A stretch of 64,000 bases of DNA from Chrysoperla carnea (Eukaryota > Arthropoda > Insecta > Neuroptera > Chrysopidae), in contig NC_058340.1 of assembly GCF_905475395.1 (NCBI RefSeq), forward strand, positions 69,666,181-69,730,180, in the 5' to 3' direction. Shown here one piece after another: positions 35,178 through 47,181 of the stretch. The notes under the pieces were generated by a model. It was not told where the DNA came from and made no database searches. It was given only the letters and a program-made list of their open reading frames with translations. The stretch's first letter is position 1, and each line of letters begins with the position of its first letter. The translations under genes were made by a program, and so were the position numbers.

Positions 35178-36865
35178 TAAAAAGCTACGTTCCATTCCTG
35201 GACTGCGAGTACGAAAACAGGATATAAAGGTTTCCAAATCGTTTTGCTCAAAAACCTATAGGTTTATTCAAAAATGAAATTTTTTCAAGACAAATCACAG
35301 TCCCGAGAGTCTAGGTCTTCAGGAACTGTGCTGCCACCTTTCAATCATACTAATACCAAATCCCTTTAAGACTGTCAATTCTTCATAGTTACCAAAATTC
35401 AAAATTGGTTGTCATTTTTATTAACTTCTGTACTTCCCCCAAAAAACCATAAAATTAGCTAGAACTAGAATTTTGGGGGAGTTAACTACAACCAGCTCTC
35501 TTTTACGATAACGCTTTTGGTCGTTTAGTTAGTTAACTTAAACAGAGAGCTTTGTGAGGAGCTTGTATGCTTGTGTATGTATATGTGTGTCGTTAGTTTA
35601 TTCGAACAACAACACTTCGTTCGTTCATCGATGAAATCAAACGTTCTAGCCCATACATACACAAATACAATATTATAACGTGTTCTGACTTGAATATTAT
35701 CGATATATAGAATAAATTTTCATCAACATTAGATATATATATTTACTATGAAAGTCGAAGGGGTGAATGGGTATACTTTGTGTATGTGTCGTTCTTTATT
35801 TCATTCTATCAATCTATCTTCTTTTATTATAGTGACTTGGAAAACTGTGTTTTGTAGATGTGTGCCAATGTAAATAAATTTTATACAAAGATATAAATAT
35901 TGTATGATCTATTTTACTTGATAACAAAAAACACAGGGTTTACAGACCAGCTAACAAAATTTTCAAATGTTTTATAAACCAATGATTGAGGTCACTTAAG
36001 CTACCTGAGCCATTTCATCAGACCCCTGTAAAATTTATAGATAAATTTTTGATAATTATTACTCGCTATTCTTTTCTATAAACAAAAATTGTTGCAAACG
36101 TCGTTTCCGAACAACTCGTGGTTAAGTTTAAAGCTAGTTAGAATTGGGCGTAGCAAGCAAAAGCAGCCGATGGAGCTTTGAAGGTTGAGATACAGCTTTC
36201 TCTTCCCAGACACTCCATCATCAAAAAAATCAAATCGGAAACTTGGGCTCTCATAGCAAAAGTAAATTTATAGACGAAAATTGTGAGTTTTTTGTTAACA
36301 GAAGCATCTAAAATAATTGCGAAAATAATAAGGAAAAGTCGAGAAATAACATTTACTTACCAGCCCCTACACCAAATTTCAAATTTCATTTTGTGACGAC
36401 ATTCACTTCATCAGCACAAATTTTTTTCTGAAATTTTAACTAAAATCACTGGAAGGTTTTATAAACCCCAAAGTATATCTTATCTACAAAAAAGAGCCAT
36501 ATCTCAGGTGCATTTTGATACCAAGCCTGATTTTTTTGCTAACGGACTTTTCAAAATGTATGCATTGTTTTCCATAGGAAACAGAATATATTTGAAAACC
36601 GTCATTTTCAAAAAAAAGTCCCCAAAACATCCTTTATATTTTTCTTTGGCCCAAAGAGTATATGTGTACTCCCGTGAATTGCTAAGGTCCAAGCTACAGT
36701 TTGATACCAATTTCAAAAATTGTCATTCAGTTAAGATAACTGATACAGCTCTATATATTTCTGATTTCTGATGGCTGTGGTATTCATGATAGGATATATT
36801 AACAATGAACACTAAACGTTTTGATTACAGAAAACTTCCGAACTTGCAAGCGATTATTTCTTTTT
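35178..36865. other. Non-coding stretch
   Basis: Overlapping frames on both strands at 36504-36771 mirror each other and show no domain. No gene recognised. Confidence 0.45.
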
Positions 36866-37683
36866 AACCGACTTCAAACCAAAAAAAGGAGGTTCTCAAT
36901 TCGACTGTATTTTTTTTTTTTTTTTAAATGTTTGTTACCTCAGAACTTTTGACTGGGTGAACCGATTTTGATGATTCTTTATCCATTTGAAAGCTGGTGC
37001 TTCTCGTGTGGTCCCATTTCATTTTAATCTAGTTCTGACACCGACATCCATGAGAAAACCATAAAAGACTTAAATTTGCATTCATTATGCACGATAAGAG
37101 GACGAATAACTAAATATCACGTCAACCGATTTCGATGATTCTTCATCTATTTGAAAGCTGGTGCTTCCTGTGTGGTCCCATTTCATTTTGGTCTAGTTCT
37201 GACAACGCCATCTATGAGAAAACCATAAAAGTCTTAAATTTGCATTCTTTATGCACGACAAGAGAACGAATAACTCAATATCACGTCAACCGATTTCGAT
37301 GATTCTTTTTTAGTGAAAAATTAGTTAGTGTACTTCAGATTCACTAAAAATCACGAAATAAAAAAAAACTTTTAACAAAAAGAAAACCGACTTCAAAAGA
37401 AAATCTTTTCCAAAACAATTTAATATGCACTAAAAAGTAAAAAAATAATGATAATATAATGTAGTAAAAATTATTGTTTTTTTTTTGAGTCGGTGTCAGC
37501 CAAGCTAATGTAGCAAACTGTCCTGTCAGAGTTGTTTCCTTGGCTGACACCGACTCCAAAAAAAAACAATAATTTTTACTACATTATATTATCATTATTT
37601 TTTTACTTTTTAGTGCATATTAAATTGTTTTGGAAAAGATTTTCTTTTGAAGTCGGTTTTCTTTTTGTTAAAAGTTTTTTTTT
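36866..37683 (+). mobile_element. Palindrome-family repeat, copy 3 (internal unit doubled)
   Basis: Begins AACCGACTTCAAACC. The GATGATTCTT...GAAAGCTGGTGCTTC unit is present twice (about 36970 and 37135, roughly 168 bases apart). The palindrome has arms 37361-37504 and 37539-37683 and a 34-base loop at 37505-37538 in the same direction as copy 1. The near-identical open frames at 37344-37559 (minus) and 37532-37717 (plus) are the two arms of this palindrome, not genes. Confidence 0.9.
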
Positions 37684-38114
37684 AATGCTAGTATTAGTTT
37701 CAATAAACCAAAAATAAGCTATTTGTATTCTGATTATACTATGGATTTACTACCTTTACAAAAGATTTATAGGATATAATAGATCATTCAATATAACGTA
37801 AATATTACTGTAAATATACCTTATAATATATAAAATAATATATAATGGTGACTGTATATATATTTATAAAAGAAAAGTATGTTTCAAAAAATATATAATA
37901 ATTTATTTGTTACTGTAACAATTGAAAAACGTGTCAAGAAATATAAAATAAAGAGGCAAAAAAAAAGTTTTACATTTTACTGGTACATACAAAAACATTA
38001 TATTTATATATTATATTATATTTATATTTATATATTATATTATATGAAATATTATATAACTTTAGGTGTTACACTTATTTCTTTAAATAGTGGGACGATA
38101 TCAAAATTATAATT
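37684..38114. other. AT low-complexity stretch
   Basis: TATATT-type repeats at 37990-38045 produce an artefactual tyrosine/isoleucine-rich frame. No gene. Confidence 0.6.
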
Positions 38115-38655
38115 ATACCATGCATATATGTAATATGCAAAGTATACTAAAATTAGTCCCAAGTTTGTAACGCTTAAAAATATTGATGCCACGCACAAAA
38201 TTTTGGTATAGGTGTTCATAGAATCACCTAATTAGTCCATTTCCGGTTGTCCGTTCGTCTGTGGACACGATAACTCAAAAACGAAAAATGATATCGAGCT
38301 GAAATTTTTACAGCGTACTCAGGACGTAAAAAGTTAGGTCAAGTTCGTAAATGAGCATCATAGGTCAATTGGGTCTTGGGTCCGTAGGATCCATCTTGTA
38401 AACCGTTAGTGATAGAACAAAAGTTTAAATATAAAAAATGTTCCTTATCAAAAAATAAACAACTTTTGCTTGAAACCTTTTTTCGTAAACATCACTGTTT
38501 ACCCGTGAGGGCGCCATTAGGCGGAAATTTTATAGTACTTGAATATCAGTTATGTATGTGACACATGTATGTATGCGTTATGTGATAAAGAAATCAACAC
38601 TGACTATGCATGGTATTTCAACAATTAATTCAGTCAATTGTTTGTTTTCACTTGT
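38115..38655 (+). repeat. CATG-ended repeat family, full-length copy
   Basis: About 541 bases. It starts ATACCATGCATATATG, and its near-end motif is TATGCATGGTAT, followed by TTCAACAATTAATTCAGTC and TTTTCACTTG. The start and near-end motifs carry the same GCATA variant in this copy, keeping the inverted match. Confidence 0.85.
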
Positions 38656-39015
38656 TTTTTGATTGAGTTTAATTTGGAACGGTGGAATCATAGTAATTCA
38701 AGCGATTTTTTTTTAATTATTGAGAAAATTAACAAAACGAGTTTTTAGTTATGATTTTTACAGTTTCATATTTGGAGAAATAAATATAAAACATTTATGA
38801 ATTTTTACCCATTAAATTTAATCTCTTGAGAATAAACGAAAAATTTTGAGATAAAATAAAAAAACCAATTGTAGTCATACGCCAATAATAAAATTATTTT
38901 TTATTATTTTAATTATATATTGTAATATAGTATGTACTACCAAAAACCTAATACAAATTCAATTAATTCTTGGAATGTTGGTAAAACAGTATTCAAAACA
39001 ATTATTTTCTTTTTT

Positions 39016-39590
39016 ATACCATGTATATATGAAATATATACATAGTATTATAAGTTTAGTCCCAAGTTTGTAACGCCTAAAAATATTGATGCTACAAAAA
39101 AAAAATTGGTATAGGTGTTCATAAAATCACCTAATTAATCCATTTCCGGTTGTCCGTCCGCCCGTCCGTCCGTCCGTCCGTCTGTGGTCACGATTACTCA
39201 AAAACGAAAAGAGATATCAAGCTGAAATTTTTACAGCGTACTCAGGACGTAAAAAGTGAGGTCAAGTTCGTAAATGAGCATCATAGGTCAATTAAGACTT
39301 GGGTCCGTAGGACCCATCTTGTAAACCGTTAGAGATAGAACAAAAGTTTAAATGTAAAAAATGTTCCTTATCAAAAATTAAACAACTTTAGTTTGAAACA
39401 TTTTTCCGTAAACATCACTGTTTACCCGTGAGGGCGACAATTAGGGCGGAAATTTTATAATATGTACTATACTTGATTATCAGTTATGTATGTGTCACAT
39501 GTTGGTATATGTAATGTGATAAAGAAATCAACACTGACTATACATGGTATTTCAACAATTAACTTAGTCAATTGTTTGTTTTCACTTGTT
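39016..39590 (+). repeat. CATG-ended repeat family, full-length copy with CCGT expansion
   Basis: Starts ATACCATGTATATATG, with TATACATGGTAT near the end and TTTTCACTTG at the end. The internal CCGTCCGTC block is expanded (39148-39182). It lies 360 bases after the previous copy, in the same direction. Confidence 0.85.
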
Positions 39591-40513
39591 ACCCATTAAA
39601 AAATGAATTGTTTTTTAAAAGGTGCTTGGATTTTGTAGTTTGTAGGAAAATGACACTTAGATCATTAAGGTTTTACTGTAGTCAGTTTGAATTTTCAATA
39701 GAAATAGTGATCGAAAACTGAAAAGACATTTCTTAAACCCTTCTGCGATATTTTAAGTGTTAAGAAAAGATTTTGTTTTATTTCAGGAAAAAATCTAAAC
39801 CATTAAAGAGCTACATGGGCTTTTCATTAAAACTATAATTAGGAAATATTCGAATTTCTTTATTTAAAACATATTAGAATATTGGATAAAGTTTTGGGTA
39901 CTGAAAATATTTTAAAATGGGTGAGTCAAAGCAAATCAAGGCACTGAATCAGTCAATGAATGAATAATTGAGTCATAATTCGACAAGAATGAAAGTCAGA
40001 AAAATGAGAGAAAAAGTTTTAAAAGATATGTTTTCATTTTCTATCGTTAAATCGAATTCTATTTTATCTATAATCCATTTGACAAATTATTAGAATTATT
40101 TAAAAAAAAAGGCCTAGGTCGATTTATCTTTTAAAATTTATAACCATTTCAACTTTATTAAGAACTTATATTAACGAAAATTGCATTCAAAAATTTTTTT
40201 TTGTACAACATTTCACCTTAAGGGCTTTAGAAAAGACACACCAAAAAAAAGATACAAAAGTTTCCTACTTTTGCCAAACACTAATTCATTTTTGTATAAA
40301 ACTATATGAAATATTATCTAAAAAGCTTCTTAATAATTCTTAATACATTGCCATAAAAATAAGCCATGGGTGGATGTGACTTTTAGCAAACAAAACAGTA
40401 ACTATCGTTTGAATAACTGGGAGATAGCATCATAAATAATTGGGAGATAGCATCATCCATCTAAATCCTCCGATCCTTCCAAAAAATTTCTAGCATTCCA
40501 AAAAAGTTTCTAA
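39591..40513. other. Non-coding stretch
   Basis: No gene. A short tandem duplication of a GGGAGATAGCATCAT(A/C) unit is present at about 40419-40457. Confidence 0.5.
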
Positions 40514-41050
40514 GGTATATAAGTTTAGTCTCAAATTTGTAACGCTTAAAAATATTGATGCTAGGTACAAAATTTTAGTATAAAATCACCTAATAAGTCC
40601 ATTTCCGGCTGTCCGTTTGTCTGCCCGTCTGTCGCCACAAAAATCAAAAACGAAAAGAGATATCAAGCTGAAATTTCTGTTGGGTGCTAAGGACGTGGAA
40701 ATTGAGGTCGAGTTAGTAAATGGGCAACATAGATTAATTGGGGTTTGGGTCCGTAGGACTCATCTTGTAAGCCGTTAGAGATGAAAGAAAAGTTTAAATG
40801 TAAAAAATGTTCCTTATAAAAAAATAAACAACTTTTGTTTAGAAGATTTTTTCGTTAATATCACTGTTTTCTCGTGAGGGCGCAAATTTTGCGCAAATTA
40901 TATAAAAGGTTTTATATGGGAATGTCAGTTATATGCGTGTGACATGTATGTATGTGTGGCTATCTAAGAGGGCCTATCTTCTTAGAGGGCCTGACTTACA
41001 TGACGTAAAAATAACGATTGCGTAATCACCACTGTCTACGCATGGTAATG
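40514..41050 (+). repeat. CATG-ended repeat family, 5'-truncated copy
   Basis: Starts inside the element at TAAGTTTAGTCTCAAATTTG and ends CTACGCATGGTAA. It lacks the usual terminal TTTTCACTTG block. An insertion-like GAGGGCCTATCTTCTTAGAG duplication lies near 40968-40990. Confidence 0.8.
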
Positions 41051-41615
41051 TTCTTTTTTAAGTTTCGATATTCAGGTTAACAACAATAACTTTCTACCAA
41101 AAAAAGTAAAATTGCTCGAATGCTTGTGAAACAAAAAAAAAGAAAATAACAAAATGAAAAAAGTTTAAATATTATTTGAATATGTCATTTTTAAGTAGGT
41201 ATTACTAGAGTATAATTTTCTTCAACATGATTGTGGGTGTGAGGTTTGTGAAACATTGCTAAAACATTGTATGAGGAGCTAGCTATTGTAAGTAAGTTAG
41301 AGCTTTAATGCTTTATACTATCTATCTATGTATGTATGTATGTATGTATGACATATACAATACCACGCTGTACCTCATTAGCTTAATTGCCTTGAAGCTT
41401 TAACATTACTTATTACTAAATTGTACCGTATACAGACAGAATGATCCAAGTTATAACATCAGAGATGAAAATGATGAAAATATTTTCAAATAAAAGCTTT
41501 TCTTTTTACTTCAAAGAACAAACATCATCTACAAAAATACGTGGGACGTTTAAAAACGTAAAAAAAGTTGATCCCACGTCAGCCATGAACACGTCTCATA
41601 ACAAGTGAAATTCAC
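41051..41615. other. Non-coding stretch with ATGT microsatellite
   Basis: (ATGT)n lies at about 41329-41349. No gene. Confidence 0.5.
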
Positions 41616-42272
41616 AAAATTAAAAAAACCACCGACAAATGCGAATTATTCCTTGTAAAGCGATTTTTGTAAACTTTGATATAAAATGTTCTCAATTGAG
41701 TTGATTCGACCGTTTAGGGGCTACGATGTCACTAAGAAACACACAGACGCACAAATAAACACTTTAAATTTATAACACTCCTTCTTAAATCAATATCAAA
41801 GTGATGGTCAAGGACATCAGATGAAATGAAAAGGATACATAGAGAGCTATCATTTTTTGGGAAAAACTTTTGGAAATATTTTAATTGAATTTAAAATTTA
41901 TGAGTTGACTTTGTTCTTTTGAATTATTGTTTTAAATTACCTAATTATTTTACCATTTCACTTTTCGAAATGAATTGAACCAGGTTTATTTGACCATTCA
42001 TTTCCATAGTAATTATTTATATGTCATGCCTTTTCCAAACTGAATCGATTTTGAAGATCATCGCCAATTTTTTAGTTTTTTCGGGTACGGAAACCTAAGC
42101 ACTTGAAACATAGCTAGGAACACTTAGCGTTAAATTACACCTTTCAAATGAGACCAAAACAATTAAAATCGGTTCATTCGTTCAGGCGCTACGATGCTAC
42201 AGACAGACAAACACACAGACGCACACACATAGCGGTCAAACTTATAACACCTCCTTTTGTTAGTTTGGGGGC
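41616..42272 (-). repeat. 650-bp GGGGTGTTATAAGTTT family, minus-strand copy 2
   Basis: Same order of blocks as 28634-29246, ending near TATAACACCTCCTTTTGTTA. The frame 42148-42339 is a chance frame within it. Confidence 0.8.
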
Positions 42273-43179
42273 TAAAAATGAGCTGATATATTATTTTGAG
42301 TTGGATCTTTTCAAAAAATCACTCTTTATATATTCATGATAGTATGTGTAAAATATGTGTTTTATACAGTACAGAGACAAAAACTTTATTATTATTATTA
42401 CATGGGAATGATGGATATTGTAACAGAATACATAGTGGTTTTTCCATTCCTGATCCATTCACACCCCCGCCCCTCATACTCGTCGACCTTTCTCACCCAA
42501 CCTTACTCTATATATTTAGACATACACACATACATACATACAAAGTCTATGTAATAATAACATTGAAAATATGTCAACTTACTTAAACCATCTATTTTGT
42601 GATATTATATCCTGCTATCGTTTGTTAGTATAAACGAAAAACTAACTCTCATCATTATGCTTCATTAGGGCACATAAGGATTGATGAAAAGGACTAAAAC
42701 CCGTTAATAATCTTTTATAATATCCTATCTTTAAGGAACGAATGGTATGGTATTATTATTATTATTATTATCAAAATGTATTTAGTAAAAAAATTCTAAC
42801 TTTACAATATTTTAAAATTTATCGTTTTTTTTTTTTGCTTCGTCTTTTTTACATGGCCCAGGTAATTAGTTTTTGAAAATTTCGTATAGATATTTTGATT
42901 ATATTTGCTTTCATCTTTTGACATAGGGCATTCCACGACATACAATTTTGAGATGAATGGAATAAAAGACAAAAATTAAACTTTTAAAAAACAATTATTA
43001 TAAAACTGCAAATATTTTCTAGGGCTAAAAACAAATATATTTCGTACAAAAGCGCAGAAAATCCGGAAATATATTTCAAAGTTAAAAATTTACATTTTTA
43101 TCTTCTAATAAAGTATAACTATATAGTTTTAACGTTATTTTCGAGCCTTTATACAAGAGATTAAGTGTTTTAAGCTGAA
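42273..43179. other. Non-coding stretch
   Basis: Overlapping plus-strand frames at 42296-42586 are low-complexity (TTATTATTA and CATACATA runs) and carry no domain. Confidence 0.5.
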
Positions 43180-43700
43180 TGTAAACTTACAGTATTGTAA
43201 AAAAGTTTTGGTTTATTACATGGTACATACATATAAACAAATACATGCTTTGTAGTCAAGTAATGAGTTATTTTTTGCTTTACAATACCACGAAACTACA
43301 AAAATATATGATATATTGTGTGCAAGTGATGCATATAAATTTGATAATATAGATATCGCTCTTCAGTCATCAATACTCTCATCAAAACTATAGTCGTCTC
43401 TGTTCATCAAATGATGGATTTCAATGAACTCCTAATTAAATTATTAAAATTTGTTTTTTATATCATCGGCAACCTTATACTTTTATGTTATTATTATAAA
43501 CTATAAGATTGTATAAATATTTTAGATAGTTTTTTATCACACTCTCTAGATTTTTTGATATAGAAATATCAAATTGAAAAGGATAATCTAAATGATTCAT
43601 CATTTTTTTAGCCAACTTTTAACTATAAAATAATAATAAAGCCCGATAACCTAGGAATTTTTTGTGATTTTTGGAAACTTTGTTAATCAAAAAATGTATT
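43180..43700 (+). repeat. Dispersed 500-bp repeat, copy 2
   Basis: Direct-orientation relative of 9671-10171, with the same start, centre and end motifs and a few small indels. Confidence 0.8.
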
Positions 43701-44437
43701 TATAAAGTTTTATTGAAATCCCTAGTATTATTCAATCCTTGTATATCTTATATATATATATATATATTTTTTGTAATAACTTGTGAAAAAGGCCGTGTAA
43801 TTATAGATTCAAAATCCATGATGCATCAAATAATTATATCAGATCAAGTATCATAAACGCATCCCCCAACAGAGGTGGATTTAGTTGATAATAATCGCTT
43901 TATTTCATAAATAAAAACAAACAAAAATACAACATTAAACATCATTGTAAAAAAAGTTTTAACAAAAAATGTCAAAATGTCATTTTGTACTTACTCGTGT
44001 ATTTTAAAATGTGCTCTGCTATAATAGCTATGATATTGTTTCGTTGTATTATTATCTTTCGTTCCGTCACCTAAAGGCTTATTTATTTTATATTCCTATT
44101 AAAATTGATGAATGAACACACCACCACCAATGCCAAGCCAATGCGTTCGTTGTATGTATTTATTTATTATTTTGTAAAAAGATAAAATTTTTTAATCATA
44201 TTGAACTAATATTCAAACCATTTTCTATAGACAAGATTAAGGTACAATAATATAATGAGGTTTGTACACTGATGGGCAAAAAAAACACATCACAAAATAT
44301 ACCAAAATAATTGTTACTTTATATTATCTAACTTTGTCTAAAACCGTCTAGTAACTGAGCTTGTTAAGGCGTCTTAACTTCCTTTGACTGCTGGTTGAGG
44401 ATTGCGGGTTTGATTCCATACAGCGACTGTATGAACA
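43701..44437. other. Non-coding stretch
   Basis: (TA)n lies at 43748-43768. No gene recognised. Confidence 0.5.
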
Positions 44438-44642
44438 ATGCAGAGTTTCGGAGATATCGCAATGTTTGGTTGGATTTTAGTCCGTATCTCAAAAACTATT
44501 CAATCAGTCATGAAATGCAATCGATTTTTGTACTTTTTGGGTTAAAATTACCTTATATACTGAGTTATATCGAAATTGCAGATTAAAAAAATTTCTCGAT
44601 TTTTTGCATTTTTTTTAAGTGGTACCCCTTTGAAGGGGTATT
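44438..44642 (+). repeat. 299-bp repeat family, single truncated unit
   Basis: Starts at ATGCAGAGTTTC, lacking the CAGGTTAATT start, and runs through the GTACCCCTTT palindrome. The frame 44395-44586 is a chance frame and shows the same wording as the frame at 25835. Confidence 0.8.
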
Positions 44643-45042
44643 ACTGAACTTAACAAAAGTATATGCTTAAAATATACTAAAAACTGTCTTTGTAATTATT
44701 AAAAAAATGTATCATCATCTCTTGGTTTCGTCTCGATTTCTTTGACTGCAAGTATACATTTTAGGTATAATGAATATGCCCTAAAGCTGTAATAAAACTT
44801 TGAAAAATTTAATTTTGTTGGGTTTTTAGTTTGAATGAAATTTATGGATAGGTTGTTTGTTGTATTGTCTTTTTCCCTAAAAATTAATTAATTAATATTT
44901 AATGAAATTAGTTTTGCAAGAGCTTCGCTAAATATTTTTCATAAAGTAATTGAGGACAATATTTTAAAATAAATCATAAAGGAAAAATAATACATTTACC
45001 TTATTTAAACATTTTTCAAATAAGCTGTTATGCAGGGCTGTC
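44643..45042. other. Non-coding stretch
   Basis: No gene, RNA or repeat recognised. Confidence 0.5.
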
Positions 45043-45172
45043 CATTAAGATGTTACCACTTAAATGAGAGAGACATATTATCCTAAAATATGTTCATTGT
45101 ATAACTCATGTATCTTTTTTTTTTGTAATACAAGTCTCCCCCATTTAGGTGGTAACATCTTTTTGGACAAAA
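45043..45172. repeat. Short MITE-like inverted repeat
   Basis: AGATGTTACCACTTAAATG with GAGAC (about 45049-45075) is mirrored by GTCTC and CATTTAGGTGGTAACATCT (about 45136-45162). The outer ends TGTCC (45040) and GGACA (45167) also pair. Roughly 130 bases in all, without a frame. Confidence 0.65.
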
Positions 45173-45710
45173 TGTATTCCATTTACGAGGTAAAATTATT
45201 ATATAATATAACATATATAATATAACATACTGAACAACTCTGTACCTTTGATTTTATTTTAAACCAAATTTTGAAATCATTTGCAAAAATTTATGATTTT
45301 AATGTACATTTTTATAATAGATTTTACGAAATAATAAAAATACGAAAGGCTAATTTTCTTTTATGGTCTCTACTACTTTTTTGAATCACATGGTATATTC
45401 TTGAGCTTTAGTGAAATAACATCATAAATTGGATATTGAGAGATAGATTTATCGACATCTATACTAACGTCATCTATATACAAGCAGATTGCCTTAATAT
45501 ATTGCACCGTGTTGAGATCTAATGATCATATCTAAAATATTGCATTTAATATAAGCTGATTCGAAAATCATTACTTGTTTTATTAAAACGGTAAAACAAT
45601 ATCATCCCACTCCACTCTTTACGCATACATGCGCTTAATCGGTGTAAACGCAACGGTATGGATCCGTAAGCAGTCATACCACCATCTTGTCAGGAATGAA
45701 CGAGACTTTA

Positions 45711-45814
45711 TTGAAGCAACAAGTTACTGTATAGGCTTTTCGCCCTAAGAAACGGTAATTTTTGGATTCTTGAGACGAAAAATTATAAACCTATGCAATA
45801 ACTTGTTGCTTCAA
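45711..45814. repeat. Inverted repeat, about 25-base arms
   Basis: TTGAAGCAACAAGTTA (45711-45726), with ATAGG after it, is mirrored by CCTAT and TAACTTGTTGCTTCAA (45799-45814). The loop is about 55 bases. Confidence 0.65.
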
Positions 45815-46667
45815 CAATTTCTCAGAAGAAGACCCAAATTCAGTAGTTACAATTTCGACTACCATATGGAAATGCTTGTACTTACCATTTTTTAAGGCCA
45901 ATAAAATATTCAAATTCAAATCAGATAAATCCCGCCAACTGGCGATAAAAATTTGTACTATTAAACAGGAAGTGGGCCGCTTTTTCAGTAGTTCCAATTT
46001 AGACCAACAGATTACTTACCATTTATCAATAATAAATCGTGTGCAATACATTAGATGAGTTTTTTATTTACATTCAAAGAAATTTTTTTATTTAATAGGT
46101 TTTTATTTTATATTTTTTTATAGAATAGGCCATATTATACCATTACGGAATAATAAAGCCCAAAAAAGGCTTTTAAGAAATATTTCTAAAAGTTTTAGCT
46201 ATTGCTGTTATTGTAGTCCTATTTCCAGTTTTCCCAATAATAAAACATCTGTTTGCATAAGATTCGAACGTTAAAGCCATTTCATTGACTTAATATTATA
46301 TTGAGTTTGACTTTCAAACTTTTCTAACGTATATAATCAATATTAATGTGAATATATTCAAGAAAAACGTACAAAAATTTAGATTCTCATAAACGTCCAA
46401 AAGTTTTGGATCTCTTGTACAATAGAAACTACTAGAAATATCATGTCGAGTAAAATTAATTCGTTTGCTGATGAAAACTCACGTTGAGAGCTATACGGAA
46501 GGATATTGTATAGATCTGTATAGAAATAATATTAAGTGTTTTACCTACTAAAGTGTGTTCGTTATATTGTTCAATCAAGAAACGTAAACGAATCAAATCT
46601 TCAATCTTATATGATTTAAGGTAGTATGAGCGCCAAGTCAAGTTTATACTTGTGGTTGAAATTATTT
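45815..46667. other. Non-coding stretch
   Basis: Opposing overlapping frames at 45791-46058 and a frame at 46456-46641 show no domain. Confidence 0.45.
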
Positions 46668-46885
46668 GTACTTTATTTTTAACTTTGGTGATAAATTTTG
46701 TTATAACTTAAAATAATATTAAAATTTTTCGATATCTGCCTTGATTTTCAAAATTACTCTAAATTTTATTCTTAATTTTCATTTTATATTGTCAAGTTAT
46801 ATAACATAATTCACCATCAAAATTGAAAATTTATACTGTTTTTTAATTTGTTTCCCCACTGTCGGGCTCATAAATCCTTAATTAG
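46668..46885 (-). repeat. Dispersed 300-bp repeat (GAGCACGGTAGT type), decayed minus-strand copy
   Basis: Reverse complement carries the CAAAATTTTTCGATATCTG block, ATATTGTCAAGTT and a GAGCCCGACAGTGGGG variant of the start. Confidence 0.6.
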
Positions 46886-46959
46886 TCAAACACAACAGGG
46901 TTTTTTTTCGTTTTCAATAATTTATTAAGGTTTTGACTAATTTAAATAGTTTTTTTTAA

Positions 46960-47181
46960 TTTCTACCTACTATTATTAATTATTGTAATTGTTGTTTACA
47001 TTTAATCATGCACACGATATTTACATTCGATTATATTTGATGTAATATGATACATACAGGCGTAAACTAAATAATGACAAATATCTTGTCTAGTAATCTT
47101 AATTAAAGAGAATTGAAAAAAATACACTCGAACCAGGACTGGAACCCGGACTTCTTGGATACATGTCATTTCTACCTACTA
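46960..47181 (-). mobile_element. tRNA-derived SINE, family 2, copy 2, with 13-bp TSD
   Basis: The body matches 18366-18596. The tRNA-like head is cut off 5' at TGACATG, so the A box is largely missing, and the B-box arm has mutated to GGTTCCAGTCC. TTTCTACCTACTA occurs at 46960-46972 and again at 47169-47181, an exact 13-base target-site duplication. Confidence 0.85.

Noticed and set aside
37344..37717. Two nearly identical open frames on opposite strands
   Set aside because: They are the two arms of one palindrome, so the match is forced by symmetry and is not a duplicated gene.
39148..39182. CCGT tandem run as a regulatory site
   Set aside because: It is the same internal microsatellite of a dispersed repeat, and its length varies between copies.
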